DNA of 53,056 nucleotides from Clostridiales bacterium. GTDB lineage: Bacteria; Bacillota; Clostridia; Lachnospirales; Lachnospiraceae. Position numbers and translations under genes: made by a program. The notes under the pieces were generated by a model that saw only the letters and a program-made list of their open reading frames with translations, was not told the origin of the DNA and made no database searches. Numbering within the stretch: position 1 is the first letter of the stretch; each line of letters opens with the position of its first letter. Positions 20,533 to 30,327 of this stretch are shown here, in pieces. The stretch lies in the NCBI GenBank assembly GCA_029012225.1, contig JAQXLR010000248.1:1-53056 (forward strand). The letters run 5' to 3'.

Positions 20533-22059
20533 TTAAGACCTTACAGCCATGGCCATAACCTTATTTTCATCCGCTTCCTCTGCCGTAAGCTCTCCGGCTA
20601 TTTCCCCCGCTGACATCACATAAATGCGATCGCTCATGCCCAGCACCTCCGGAAGCTCGGAGGATATCATAATAATGCTCATCCCCTCTTCCACGAGCTG
20701 ATTCATCAGGGTATAAATCTCATATTTGGCTCCCACGTCAATCCCTCGTGTAGGCTCATCCAGAATCAATACCTTGGGCTTTACAAACATCCATTTTGCA
20801 AGCTGCACCTTCTGCTGATTTCCTCCGCTTAGATTGCCCACCTTCTGCATAATGGAGGGCGCCTTAATATTAATCGACTGCTTATAGCTATTGGCGATGT
20901 TAATCTCTTCATTCTCGTTTAAGGAGACGCCCTCCTGCAGCTCCTCGAGGTTTGCAATGCTGATATTATATTTGATATCTTGAATCAATACCAGCCCGTT
21001 TCCTTTTCGATCCTCGGAGACATAAGCGACCCCCTTTCGAATGGCATCCTTGGGACGCTTAAAGCTTACCTTCTCGCCGTTTAGAAGAATCTCTCCCCCT
21101 GTAATCTTATAACCTGTCGGGTTTCCGAAGATACTCATTGCAAACTCTGTCCGACCGGCTCCCATCAGGCCTTGAATGCCGATAATTTCGCCCTTCTTCA
21201 CGTTGATATTAATATTATGGAGAATCTCTTTTCCCTTTACCGGATCCTCTACCGTCCAGTTTCGAATCTCCATGCAGGTTTCCCCAAATTCTTTCTTCTT
21301 TCGTTTGGGATAAATGTCTTCAATTTCTCGCCCTACCATATGCCGGATAATTTCCGCTTCCGTAATCCGATTTTCCCGCACATCCAAAGAGCATACGGTG
21401 GAGCCGTCACGCAATACGGTAATGGTATCTGCAATCTCAATAATTTCTTTTAGCCTGTGGGAAATCATAATGCAGCTGACGCCATGCTGCTTTAATTCCT
21501 TGATCAGCTTCAAAAGATTCTCGCTGTCATCCTCATTTAAGGAAGCCGTCGGCTCATCCAAAATCAAAAGCTTTACATCCTTACTAAGAGCCTTGGCAAT
21601 TTCCACAAGCTGCTGATTTCCTACTCCTAAGTTCTTGACCTTCATAGACGGATCGACGTAAAGGCGCACCTTATCCAGCGCTTCCTTTGCCCGTACAATC
21701 GTCTCATTCCAGTCGATATTCCTTCCCTTTAAAATCTCGTGTCCAAAAAAAATATTCTCATATATGCTCATCTCAGGAACAAGCGCCAGCTCCTGATAAA
21801 TAATTGCGATTCCTTTTTCTTCACTATCTGCTATCGATTTAAACTGCTGTATTTCTCCATTGTAAACAATGTTTCCTGTGTAACTTCCATAATGATATAC
21901 TCCGGACAACACCTTCATCAGTGTTGATTTTCCGGCACCGTTTTCTCCAATCAGGCAATGAATTTCTCCTCTCCTTACCTGAAAATTCACATTGTCCAGA
22001 GCCTTTACACCCGGAAACTCCTTCGTGATCTGCTGCATTTCCAATATGTAATCACTCAT
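20533..22059 (-). CDS. Sugar ABC transporter ATP-binding protein (XylG/GguA-like, two domains)
   Basis: MSDYILEMQQITKEFPGVKALDNVNFQVRRGEIHCLIGENGAGKSTLMKVLSGVYHYG..; LSGGNQQKVQLAKWM, LILDEPTRGIDVGAK. Start at ATG 22059. Confidence 0.93.
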   Translation of the reverse strand: MSDYILEMQQITKEFPGVKALDNVNFQVRRGEIHCLIGENGAGKSTLMKVLSGVYHYGSYTGNIVYNGEIQQFKSIADSEEKGIAIIYQELALVPEMSIYENIFFGHEILKGRNIDWNETIVRAKEALDKVRLYVDPSMKVKNLGVGNQQLVEIAKALSKDVKLLILDEPTASLNEDDSENLLKLIKELKQHGVSCIMISHRLKEIIEIADTITVLRDGSTVCSLDVRENRITEAEIIRHMVGREIEDIYPKRKKKEFGETCMEIRNWTVEDPVKGKEILHNININVKKGEIIGIQGLMGAGRTEFAMSIFGNPTGYKITGGEILLNGEKVSFKRPKDAIRKGVAYVSEDRKGNGLVLIQDIKYNISIANLEELQEGVSLNENEEINIANSYKQSINIKAPSIMQKVGNLSGGNQQKVQLAKWMFVKPKVLILDEPTRGIDVGAKYEIYTLMNQLVEEGMSIIMISSELPEVLGMSDRIYVMSAGEIAGELTAEEADENKVMAMAVRS

Positions 22060-22163
22060 ATCCTTCTCCTTCCTCATTCCTTCTTCCTGTAATGAGAAGA
22101 AATCCGCATCGGCTCTTCTGCTTCCAGATCCTCTTGCTGAAATATAGTTTCGCATAGAATGGG

Positions 22164-22199
22164 GAAGGCCGGCTTCTTCCCTGCGGCAAGCCGACCTTC
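22164..22199. repeat. Intergenic stem-loop between sugar SBP and ATPase genes
   Basis: GAAGGCCGGCTT ... AAGCCGACCTTC; 12-bp stem with one G-U pair in the minus-strand transcript. Confidence 0.75.
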
Positions 22200-22211
22200 T
22201 TTCTATCTCTC

Positions 22212-23393
22212 TTATTCTAATCCGGTAAACTCAGATGCCTCATAATAACCCGAATCAATCAAAGCTTGCTTCACGTTATCCTTTGTTACCACAACGATGT
22301 CTGTCTGCTTCGCAGGCACATCCTTTTTCTCGTTGTTATAGGTTGTATCTGTAGCCGGAGTATTGCCGTTTAATACGGATACCGCCATCTCTACAGAATC
22401 TGCTGCCAGAGTACGAGTGTCCTTAAAGACGGTCATAGACTGCTTTCCGTCAATGACGTACTGTACGGAAGCCTTTTCAGAATCCTGTCCGGTAATCCGA
22501 TAGCTGGTAATATCCTTATCTGCCGCAAATACATCAGCGATTGAACGAGCGGTTCCGTCATTGGGCGCAAGCACTAAGACGTCTCCCTTGCTGTCAGCAC
22601 CTGCTGCCGTAAGGTGTGCCTCTGCCTTGGATTTTGCAACATTAAAATCCCAGTCTGTCGTAATCTGACCGATAATCTTACCCTGCTCATCACGAGTCAG
22701 CTCTGCCTTATCCTGCAATGCTACCGCTTCCGGAGAGTTTGCAATGACAAAGGTACCGTCGGCAATCTTAGGCTGAAGAACCTTCCATGCACCTTCAAAG
22801 AAGAGGAATGCATTGTTGTCTGTTGCCGCACCCGCATACAGATACAATGGAATTCCCGTGCCCTCAGGAGCATTGTCAATCAAATATTGTCCCTGTGCTT
22901 CTCCTACTGCAACGCTGTCAAAAGTCACATAATAATCTACCGCATCTGTTCCTGTAATCAATCTGTCATAAGCAATTACGGTTACACCTGCTGCCTTAGC
23001 CTCTTCTACTGCAGCCGCCGCAGCCGCACCATCCTGCGCACAGATAATCAATACGGAAACACCCTGTGAAACCAAAGTCTCCACATTTGTCTTTTCTGTT
23101 GCGGAAGAACCCTGACTAAACAGTACCTGATTGGTAAATCCCGCATCTCCTAAAATGCTCTCAAATTGCGCCTGATCCTGAAGCCAACGAGGCTCATCCT
23201 TCGTAGGCAAAACAATACCTACCTGAACGCTTCCGCCATCCGTATTGGTCGCACCGGCTTCCGTAGCAGCTCCCCCTGCATTCTGTCCCGAATTGGATGC
23301 CGCACCATTGTCGGATTCACTGCTGCCACAGCCTGCCAGCAGACCGGTCAGCATCGTGGCTGCCAGCATAAAACTAAGAATCTTTTTTTTCAT
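22212..23393 (-). CDS. Sugar ABC transporter substrate-binding lipoprotein (ChvE/XylF-like)
   Basis: MKKKILSFMLAATMLTGLLAGCGSSESD..VGIVLPTKDEPRWLQDQAQFESIL..; periplasmic-binding protein type I fold. Confidence 0.92.
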   Translation of the reverse strand: MKKKILSFMLAATMLTGLLAGCGSSESDNGAASNSGQNAGGAATEAGATNTDGGSVQVGIVLPTKDEPRWLQDQAQFESILGDAGFTNQVLFSQGSSATEKTNVETLVSQGVSVLIICAQDGAAAAAAVEEAKAAGVTVIAYDRLITGTDAVDYYVTFDSVAVGEAQGQYLIDNAPEGTGIPLYLYAGAATDNNAFLFFEGAWKVLQPKIADGTFVIANSPEAVALQDKAELTRDEQGKIIGQITTDWDFNVAKSKAEAHLTAAGADSKGDVLVLAPNDGTARSIADVFAADKDITSYRITGQDSEKASVQYVIDGKQSMTVFKDTRTLAADSVEMAVSVLNGNTPATDTTYNNEKKDVPAKQTDIVVVTKDNVKQALIDSGYYEASEFTGLE

Positions 23394-23554
23394 AAATTGA
23401 CCTCCTTCGAAAAATAATCTTTTCTTATGCTCTGACTTTACCACACTTTTGACTTCATATTCTTTGTAAGCATCTGAACATTTTTATCACTTTTTTCTCT
23501 CAATCGACAAAATAGCACTTTTTTATCCACTTCTTCTTTTTAGGCAAAAAAATC

Positions 23555-24628
23555 CTATTTCAGCAAATCGGGGCGATTCAAATATACATCCTCTCTTAAA
23601 TGAAATCCTTCTTGGATAATTACCTCCTCCATATTCGCAAACGTCACTCCAATGGGCTCCAGACAAATATAGGACGTTTTTCTTCCTGTGCCATCCTCAT
23701 ACACAGCTTCCGTCTCCACCGGCTCATCCAAAGCCAGCGCAACCGCCGCCTTGGCTGCCTGTACCGCAAGCTTCTCCACGGATTTGTACACCGTCATCGT
23801 CTGTGTTCCCTCCACGATTCTCTGACAGGCTGCCAAATCTGCATCCTGCGCCACAACACAAACCTCCCCTGCCAGCTGCTGCTCCGCCAATGCCGCAATT
23901 GCCTGTCCTGCCAGATTGTCGTTTCCGCACATCACACCCTTTACCGTCTGCATCAGCTCCTCCTTTTCGCGGATGTACCTCGCAGCATATTCCCCCTTCC
24001 ATTCCGGGGCATAGTAAACCTCGACCACTTCAAGCTCTTTTTGCTCCATTACCTCTCGGAATCCGACTTCCACATCCTCTACATTTGGGTCTGTCTTGGG
24101 TCCGCAAATCATAACCACCTTGTCCTGCTTCTCCAAATTCTCTGCCATTGCCTCTCCCATCAGTCTTCCCACTGCCCTGTTATCAAAAGAAACATATAAA
24201 TCCGACTGCGCTCCTATTACGAGGCGGTCGTAAGAGATAATCTTAATCCCCTCCTGCCTTGCCTTACGAATGCCCGGCAAAAGAGGCTCCGATTCAATCG
24301 GAATAATCACGATCACGTCAACCTGCTTTTCAATAAAATATTCCAGCAAGTCCACCTGCTCTTGCACACTGCTGTTCGCATTCTGCACATTTACCTCGGC
24401 TCCCAGCTCGCTGGCTGTCGAGACAAAAACATCCTTATCCCGCTGCCAGCGCTCCATAATAAAATTATCAAAAATCATCGCGATTTCGATTTTTTTGTCC
24501 TCCTCCTTTTGTCCGCTGCTCCCGTCTGCTTCCTGCATACTCTTACAGGCCGTGAAAAAAAGCACAAAAAAGCACAAAAGACATAGGATTCCTGTTTTTG
24601 TTGCCATTTCTCTTTTTTTCCCTTTCAC
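23555..24628 (-). CDS. Sugar-binding lipoprotein, probably sensory (XylFII-like)
   Basis: Lipobox FFTACKS; IEIAMIFDNFIMERWQRDKDVFVSTASELGAEVNVQNANSSVQEQVDLLEYFIEKQVDVIVIIP; start (GTG/ATG) overlaps the response regulator 3' end. Confidence 0.85.
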   Translation of the reverse strand: MKGKKREMATKTGILCLLCFFVLFFTACKSMQEADGSSGQKEEDKKIEIAMIFDNFIMERWQRDKDVFVSTASELGAEVNVQNANSSVQEQVDLLEYFIEKQVDVIVIIPIESEPLLPGIRKARQEGIKIISYDRLVIGAQSDLYVSFDNRAVGRLMGEAMAENLEKQDKVVMICGPKTDPNVEDVEVGFREVMEQKELEVVEVYYAPEWKGEYAARYIREKEELMQTVKGVMCGNDNLAGQAIAALAEQQLAGEVCVVAQDADLAACQRIVEGTQTMTVYKSVEKLAVQAAKAAVALALDEPVETEAVYEDGTGRKTSYICLEPIGVTFANMEEVIIQEGFHLREDVYLNRPDLLK

Positions 24629-26226
24629 AGTCTTTTTCCCTCCTTGTACTCTGTGGGGGTTACTCCTACGTTCTTTTTAAAGGCTCTGCTAAAATAATTG
24701 GGATCCTGATAGCCGACCTGGCTGCAGATTTCTTTCATGCTCTTATCTGTGGTCATCAGCAGCTCCTTTGCCTTCTCCATGCGCATAGAGGTAAGATAAT
24801 CAATAAAGTTTTCTCCGGTCTCATCCTTAAACAGCTTGCTAAAATAGTAGGGGCTCACATTGACCTGACGAGACACATCATCCAGCGTAATGCTTTTATG
24901 GTACTGGGCTTTGATATATTCCATTGCCTGCTCTACACATCGTTTGTAAGTGTTCTCCTTATTTCCGACAACCCCCTTGGCTGCCTCTCGTATTTTCCCC
25001 AAAAACCATGCCCGCAGCTCATCATAATTGCGGCATTCCAGCAAGGAAAGCAGATAGTCATGTCTGGCAGTAAAACGGTAGGTATCGCCACCGCTTGCAT
25101 AACTGATTTTTTCTGCAAAAAGAACAAACTCCAATGCCTTTAGCTTAATATCCATCGTTTCCTTGGCATAGCTCCCAATCATCCAGCTATAGAATCTGTC
25201 TGCCTCCGACACTGCTCCGCTTACATCGCCCGCCTCCAGGCAAGCAAAAAGCTTCTGCTCCGTTTCAATGGGGTAATTCTCTTCATAACCGCAGCTCATA
25301 GGCAAATCTTTTGCATGGGCAACGCTTCCGGTCGTATAGGTAAAGACATTCATCGCCTCTGTATAGGAATCTCCAATCTGCTCCAGCCTCTTTACAGAGC
25401 CGATTCCCACTCGAAACTGGGCATCGAGCACCGACTTTAGCTTTCTTACCATTTTTCGGGCATTCTCTATAATCTCAATCCGCTCCTCATACTCTGCGTC
25501 CTTGTTTTCTCTGCAAGGCACAAAAACAATGACTGCATTTGCCATCATAGGCCCTACAATCCCTTGAAAAAATTCCTTTACAATCTCTTTTAGCCTGGGA
25601 TAATGCGTGTGGATTCTCACCCCTACACCGATGGCATTTTCCAGCTGTCCCTTCTCCTTCATGTCTCCACACTCAATCACCATCATATAGCCGCTGTCTT
25701 CCTCTATATCAAACAGCCGCTTAAAATCAGCTGCCTCACGCGCATAATTCTCCTGAAACAAAACGGCATAGATAAAACCACTCTCAATAAACGGAATCAC
25801 CGTCTCCAACTTTTCCTTGTTGGACAAATCCGTTCTTCTTTTTGCCCGATTTGTATCGATAATATACATCGCTCTTTGAATAATATCTACGATTTTGTCT
25901 CTGCTAATGGGTTTATTCACGTATTCCATGACACCGAGGCTGATTGCCTCCTTCGCATAATCAAACCTGTCATGGGCAGTGACCACGATAAAAATCGTAT
26001 TTGGATTGTTCTGCTGAATCTCTTTTATGGCTTCGATTCCGTTGATTCCCGGCATCTGAATATCCATAAATGCAATATCCGGACGAAAGCTTTCCGCAAG
26101 CTCGATTACACTTCTTCCTGTCTTGGCGTATTCTACCACGCAAGCATCTCCAAAGCTTTTTTCAATAATAAATTTTAAAGCATCGATGACAATCCCCTCA
26201 TCATCTGCCAGCATAATCTTGTACAT
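24625..26226 (-). CDS. Response regulator with AraC-type HTH (YesN family)
   Basis: Receiver MYKIMLADDEGIVIDALKFIIEK..DIAFMDIQMPGINGIEAIKEI; C-terminal AraC HTH YFSKLFKDETGENFIDYLTSMRMEKAKELLMTTDKSMKEICSQVGYQDPNYFSRAFKKNVGVTPTEYK. Confidence 0.95.
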   Translation of the reverse strand: MYKIMLADDEGIVIDALKFIIEKSFGDACVVEYAKTGRSVIELAESFRPDIAFMDIQMPGINGIEAIKEIQQNNPNTIFIVVTAHDRFDYAKEAISLGVMEYVNKPISRDKIVDIIQRAMYIIDTNRAKRRTDLSNKEKLETVIPFIESGFIYAVLFQENYAREAADFKRLFDIEEDSGYMMVIECGDMKEKGQLENAIGVGVRIHTHYPRLKEIVKEFFQGIVGPMMANAVIVFVPCRENKDAEYEERIEIIENARKMVRKLKSVLDAQFRVGIGSVKRLEQIGDSYTEAMNVFTYTTGSVAHAKDLPMSCGYEENYPIETEQKLFACLEAGDVSGAVSEADRFYSWMIGSYAKETMDIKLKALEFVLFAEKISYASGGDTYRFTARHDYLLSLLECRNYDELRAWFLGKIREAAKGVVGNKENTYKRCVEQAMEYIKAQYHKSITLDDVSRQVNVSPYYFSKLFKDETGENFIDYLTSMRMEKAKELLMTTDKSMKEICSQVGYQDPNYFSRAFKKNVGVTPTEYKEGKRL

Positions 26227-26235
26227 GATTTCCCC

Positions 26236-27726
26236 CTATACCGGAATATGGATGGTTACTGTCGTACCCTTATTTTTCCCCTCACTTGTAATCTCCAATA
26301 CATCCTCTTTGTCAAAAAAAACGCGCAGTCGGTTCACGACATTGTTCAGACCAACTCCTCCGTTTCTTCTCTCATCCTCCGAATTCTGCTCCTTTGAGGC
26401 AAAACCTCCGCAGACAAACTGCCGAATCTTATCACTGCTCATTCCAATCCCATTGTCCTTTACCTGAATGCAGATTCCTTCCTCTTCCCGATATACTTCC
26501 AGTTCAATCCGATTTGTCCAATCAATGTCACGAACTCCGTGATTGATGCAATTCTCCACCAGCGGCTGCAGAATCATGCTTGGCACCTGCACCTGAAGCA
26601 AGCCCTCGTCAATCTTTTTCTGAAAATGAATCTCTCCGGAAAATCTGACATTAATGATGTAAATGTAGTTATCAACCAGCTCAATTTCCTCATATAAGGT
26701 TACAACATCGTTATTCTTTTTTACATTGTATCGATAAAAATCTGCTACGTTCTGTATATAGGAATAGGTTCTCTCTGCATCCTCCATCATGGCAAGCTGG
26801 GCTCCTGCATTTAAGGTGTTAAACAAAAAATGAGGGTTAATCTGTGCCTGCAGATACTTTAGCTGAGCCTCCTTTAGATTCGCTTCCATAATGAGCTGCT
26901 TTTCCTTTAGCGCACTTTCCTGCTCCATGCTTCTTTTGACCTGCTCAATATAGTCCTTTAGGCTTTTGACCATGCGAATAAAGGCCGTGGTCAAAATGCC
27001 AATCTCATCCGCAGATTGTATCGGTTTAATCTCAACCTCGAGATTTCCCTCCGCAATTTCTCCTGCTGTTTGCACAAGACACCTTAGCGGCCTTGTTACC
27101 CCTCTGGTAATGAAGGATACCAGAATAATTGTCATGATACTGATGAGACTTGTAATCAGCATACTTGTTCTCTCAGAAGATTTTAACGCCGAAAACAGTA
27201 CGGTATAATTGTTGGAATTATCCTGCAGCTTCTGATTATTTAAGCTGTAGAGGTAGGAATTTACAAAGTCAAACAGCTCGGTCGCTCTGTCAAAATGCTC
27301 CCGGTATTTGACGACGTTCCTTCCTCTTTTTGATACAATGGCGTCCTCCGCAGAAGCCAGATATTTCTCCGATAGATGAAAAATATTTTTCTCCGCAATC
27401 AGCTTCTCATCTCCCATGATACGGTTGTTTAAGATGGTCAGCTTATTCCGGTAATCTTGAACATATCGCAGATAATCCTCGAGTGCCTCTGTATCCTCTG
27501 TATCCAAAAACAGCTCCACATTCTTGTGGATGTTTGCCAGGGAGCTTTGCATCTCATTGAATTGCAGATTGCTTTCATAAATCGTATAAATTCTGGAAAT
27601 CATGCGATTAATGTTTGTATAGACATAAAAATTGACCAAAAAAACGACCATAGTGGTACCTAAGAATAAAATCAACAGCTTATTTTGAATGCTGAGCTTG
27701 ATTCCACTATTCTTCCTTCTGCCCAT
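26236..27726 (-). CDS. Sensor histidine kinase (YesM/LytS-like, HAMP plus His_kinase)
   Basis: Two TM segments, HAMP, KYLQAQINPHFLFNTLNAGAQLAMMED, VPSMILQPLVENCINHGVR, IQVKDNGIGMS. Confidence 0.95.
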   Translation of the reverse strand: MGRRKNSGIKLSIQNKLLILFLGTTMVVFLVNFYVYTNINRMISRIYTIYESNLQFNEMQSSLANIHKNVELFLDTEDTEALEDYLRYVQDYRNKLTILNNRIMGDEKLIAEKNIFHLSEKYLASAEDAIVSKRGRNVVKYREHFDRATELFDFVNSYLYSLNNQKLQDNSNNYTVLFSALKSSERTSMLITSLISIMTIILVSFITRGVTRPLRCLVQTAGEIAEGNLEVEIKPIQSADEIGILTTAFIRMVKSLKDYIEQVKRSMEQESALKEKQLIMEANLKEAQLKYLQAQINPHFLFNTLNAGAQLAMMEDAERTYSYIQNVADFYRYNVKKNNDVVTLYEEIELVDNYIYIINVRFSGEIHFQKKIDEGLLQVQVPSMILQPLVENCINHGVRDIDWTNRIELEVYREEEGICIQVKDNGIGMSSDKIRQFVCGGFASKEQNSEDERRNGGVGLNNVVNRLRVFFDKEDVLEITSEGKNKGTTVTIHIPV

Positions 27727-28744
27727 CCTGTAGATACTCCTTCATATTATTGATGGTAACCACGTCGACATCAATGTTGATAAAATTATTGACATGCCCG
27801 GTATTTACATATTCCTCCAATGCTCTGATTGCCTCTACCCCCATTTTTGTTGCATCCACTGCTATCGTTGCCTGAATGACCTTGCGCCCAATTCCATCCA
27901 AAATCTCATCTGTCACATAGTATCCTAACAATGCGGTTTTTCCCACCAGATTGTAATCCACAATCGCCTGATATGTTCGCATTGTATTTTTTTCGCTCAG
28001 GCATATAATCATATCCGGTGGCCGCACCTGCCCCTGCACACTTTGGGACAGAAGTCGTCGTATCGCTTCCTCTCCCCCAAAAGTGGTATCCTCACTGACC
28101 GCCAGAGTCTGCAATTCCAAGGTCAGGTGATTTCCCTCATTGCTTAAAGTTTCCTTCATTCCGTTGAACACGACGCTTTGTCCGCTGTCCGCAATCGCAG
28201 TATCCATCAGCACCAAAACCTCTCTTGTTTCTTTTGTTGCCACTCGAATAATCTCGCGCGCATACTCCCTTCCAAGGTCGTAGCTGCTGACCCCTACAAA
28301 ACCAATTCGCGCGCTGTCATGGCAGTCAGAAAAAACCGTTACAACCAAAATGCCATTTCTCTCTGCCTCTGCAATCAGCTCCTTTAATTCTTCACTGCTG
28401 TCCCCCTCTAAAAGAATCCCGTCTACAGACGCATCAATTGCCAGCCGCATAAGCTCGGCTTTCTTATAATCTACATCCAGATCCTTTCCCATCCACTCCA
28501 GATAGACTCCCGCCTGCTCTCCATATGCCCTTGCCTCCTCATAGACTGTATTCCACAATATGTCTTCAAAGGAATCGGTTACCAGTGCATAATGCCTGTC
28601 ATATTGAGGGATATCCGCTGTTTTCTGGTTCACTCTCTTTTTCCACAAGGAATCGCTGATACCGATGGTAAGAAGCAGTAGGAGAATGACGGAACAGCCC
28701 AAAACACCGGTTAAAATCGATTGCTGTTTTTTTTCTTTTTCCAA
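27707..28744 (-). CDS. Membrane-anchored periplasmic sugar-binding-like sensor protein
   Basis: N-terminal TM (SILTGVLGCSVILLLLLTIGISDSLW) followed by a PBP type I domain (YALVTDSFEDILWNTVYEEARAYGEQAGVYLEWMGK..VDGILLEG); overlaps the kinase start. Confidence 0.85.
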   Translation of the reverse strand: MEKEKKQQSILTGVLGCSVILLLLLTIGISDSLWKKRVNQKTADIPQYDRHYALVTDSFEDILWNTVYEEARAYGEQAGVYLEWMGKDLDVDYKKAELMRLAIDASVDGILLEGDSSEELKELIAEAERNGILVVTVFSDCHDSARIGFVGVSSYDLGREYAREIIRVATKETREVLVLMDTAIADSGQSVVFNGMKETLSNEGNHLTLELQTLAVSEDTTFGGEEAIRRLLSQSVQGQVRPPDMIICLSEKNTMRTYQAIVDYNLVGKTALLGYYVTDEILDGIGRKVIQATIAVDATKMGVEAIRALEEYVNTGHVNNFINIDVDVVTINNMKEYLQDGQKEE

Positions 28745-29014
28745 AATGTCAAGCCTCCGTTTTTATTATGAAAGACCTTTGTAATATCTGCTTATTTTTA
28801 TAATACGATTCTAACGTAATCTTTCTCGGTTGTAAAGGCATCCGGGGAAAGCAAGGCTATGATTTTATCACGATCAGCCGACAAGTACGAGCGCGCAAAA
28901 ACCTGTACCTATTGCCTTTTTAGTTGCAATATGATATAACATATCATAATAAAGATTTCATATAAATTACAAACCCATATCACAAAAAGAAAGGTAGGAT
29001 AATCAAGGATTTCT

Positions 29015-30313
29015 ATGTTCAGGCAAATTAAAAAACAGCCTCCCGGAAGAATTATCGCATCTGGTTTTCTCCTTGTAATTCTGATTGGCTCCCTGCTGCT
29101 GATGTTGCCATGCAGCATAAAGGAGGGTGTGGCAGTACGATACATTGATGCACTTTATACTTCCACCAGTGCAGTCTGCGTTACCGGGCTTATTGCGGTT
29201 GATGTGGGGGACACCTTTACTCCCCTCGGACAGTTTTTTGTTGCTATGCTCATTCAGATTGGTGGTCTTGGCGTTACGGCAGTCGGTACCGGTGTCATTC
29301 TCGCCATAGGAAAGAAGGTAAATCTAAAAGGCCGAAATCTGATTCGGGAAGCCATGAATCTGGACTCCGGAAAAGGAATTGTCCTTTTTGTCCGTGATAT
29401 TTTTATTACCACAATCATTATTGAGTTATCCGGTGCTGTTTTCAGCTTTTTTGTATTTGTACAGGATTATCCCCCATTAAAGGCTCTTGGCATTAGCCTG
29501 TTTCACTCTATAGCCTCTTTTAACAATGCGGGATTTGATATTCTTGGCAACTACCAGAGCCTGATTCCGTATCAGAAGAATGTCGCTATGAATTTGATTA
29601 CCTGCGTCCTTATCTTTTTGGGTGGAATCGGCTTTCTCGTCGTTCGAGAGGTCTGGGTAAAGCGGTTTCGTTGGCAAAAGCTTTCGATGCATGCCAAGGT
29701 GGTATTGTCTATGAGTGGTATCCTGCTCGCAGCAGGTACCCTTTTCATAAAGCTGACGGAGGATGTGACTTGGCTTGGTGCATTTTTTCACAGTGTCTCT
29801 GTTAGGACAGCCGGATTTTCTACTTATCCGCTGAAAAACTTTTCACACTCCGGCATTCTTGCCTTAGTGTTTTTTATGTTTATCGGCGCCTCTCCCGGCT
29901 CTACCGGCGGAGGAATTAAGACCAGTACATTTTTTGTGTTGATACAGGGAATTAAATGCGCAGCAACAAATCGCTCAGAAAAAGCCTTCCGCTACGCGAT
30001 TCCAAGATATGCCTTTCGCAAGGCTTCCGTCATCACACTTTTATCTCTTTTCGTTGTGATTGTCGGAACGTACTTAATGACAATATTTGAGCCGGATCTT
30101 CCGCTGTCCGACCTTTTATTTGAAGTTACCAGTGCTTTTTCCACGGTAGGTCTTTCTACCGGTATCACACCGACTTTAACGATTGCAAGCAAAATTTTAT
30201 GTATTATTATCATGTATATCGGGCGCCTAGGTCCGCTGACAATCGCCACTCTTTGGTATTTTACAAGAGGAGAGCGTGTTTCTTATCCTGAGGGCAATAT
30301 TGCCATCGGTTAA
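29015..30313 (+). CDS. Potassium uptake membrane subunit (TrkH/KtrB family)
   Basis: DALYTSTSAVCVTGLIAVDVGDTFTPLGQFFVAMLIQIGGLGV.., repeated SASFNNAGFD / SVSVRTAGFST / SAFSTVGLSTGI selectivity-filter-like segments. Confidence 0.93.
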   Translation: MFRQIKKQPPGRIIASGFLLVILIGSLLLMLPCSIKEGVAVRYIDALYTSTSAVCVTGLIAVDVGDTFTPLGQFFVAMLIQIGGLGVTAVGTGVILAIGKKVNLKGRNLIREAMNLDSGKGIVLFVRDIFITTIIIELSGAVFSFFVFVQDYPPLKALGISLFHSIASFNNAGFDILGNYQSLIPYQKNVAMNLITCVLIFLGGIGFLVVREVWVKRFRWQKLSMHAKVVLSMSGILLAAGTLFIKLTEDVTWLGAFFHSVSVRTAGFSTYPLKNFSHSGILALVFFMFIGASPGSTGGGIKTSTFFVLIQGIKCAATNRSEKAFRYAIPRYAFRKASVITLLSLFVVIVGTYLMTIFEPDLPLSDLLFEVTSAFSTVGLSTGITPTLTIASKILCIIIMYIGRLGPLTIATLWYFTRGERVSYPEGNIAIG

Positions 30314-30327
30314 TTGAGGGAGGATAT

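Noticed and set aside
23600-24199. 199-aa plus-strand ORF
   Set aside because: Antisense to the sugar-binding sensor lipoprotein; no domain character.
24598-25143. 181-aa plus-strand ORF
   Set aside because: Antisense to the YesN-type response regulator.
25603-26178. 191-aa plus-strand ORF
   Set aside because: Antisense to the response regulator receiver/linker region.
28929-28945. Palindrome ATGATATAACATATCAT upstream of trkH
   Set aside because: Short A/T-rich inverted repeat, likely by chance; no supporting second site.
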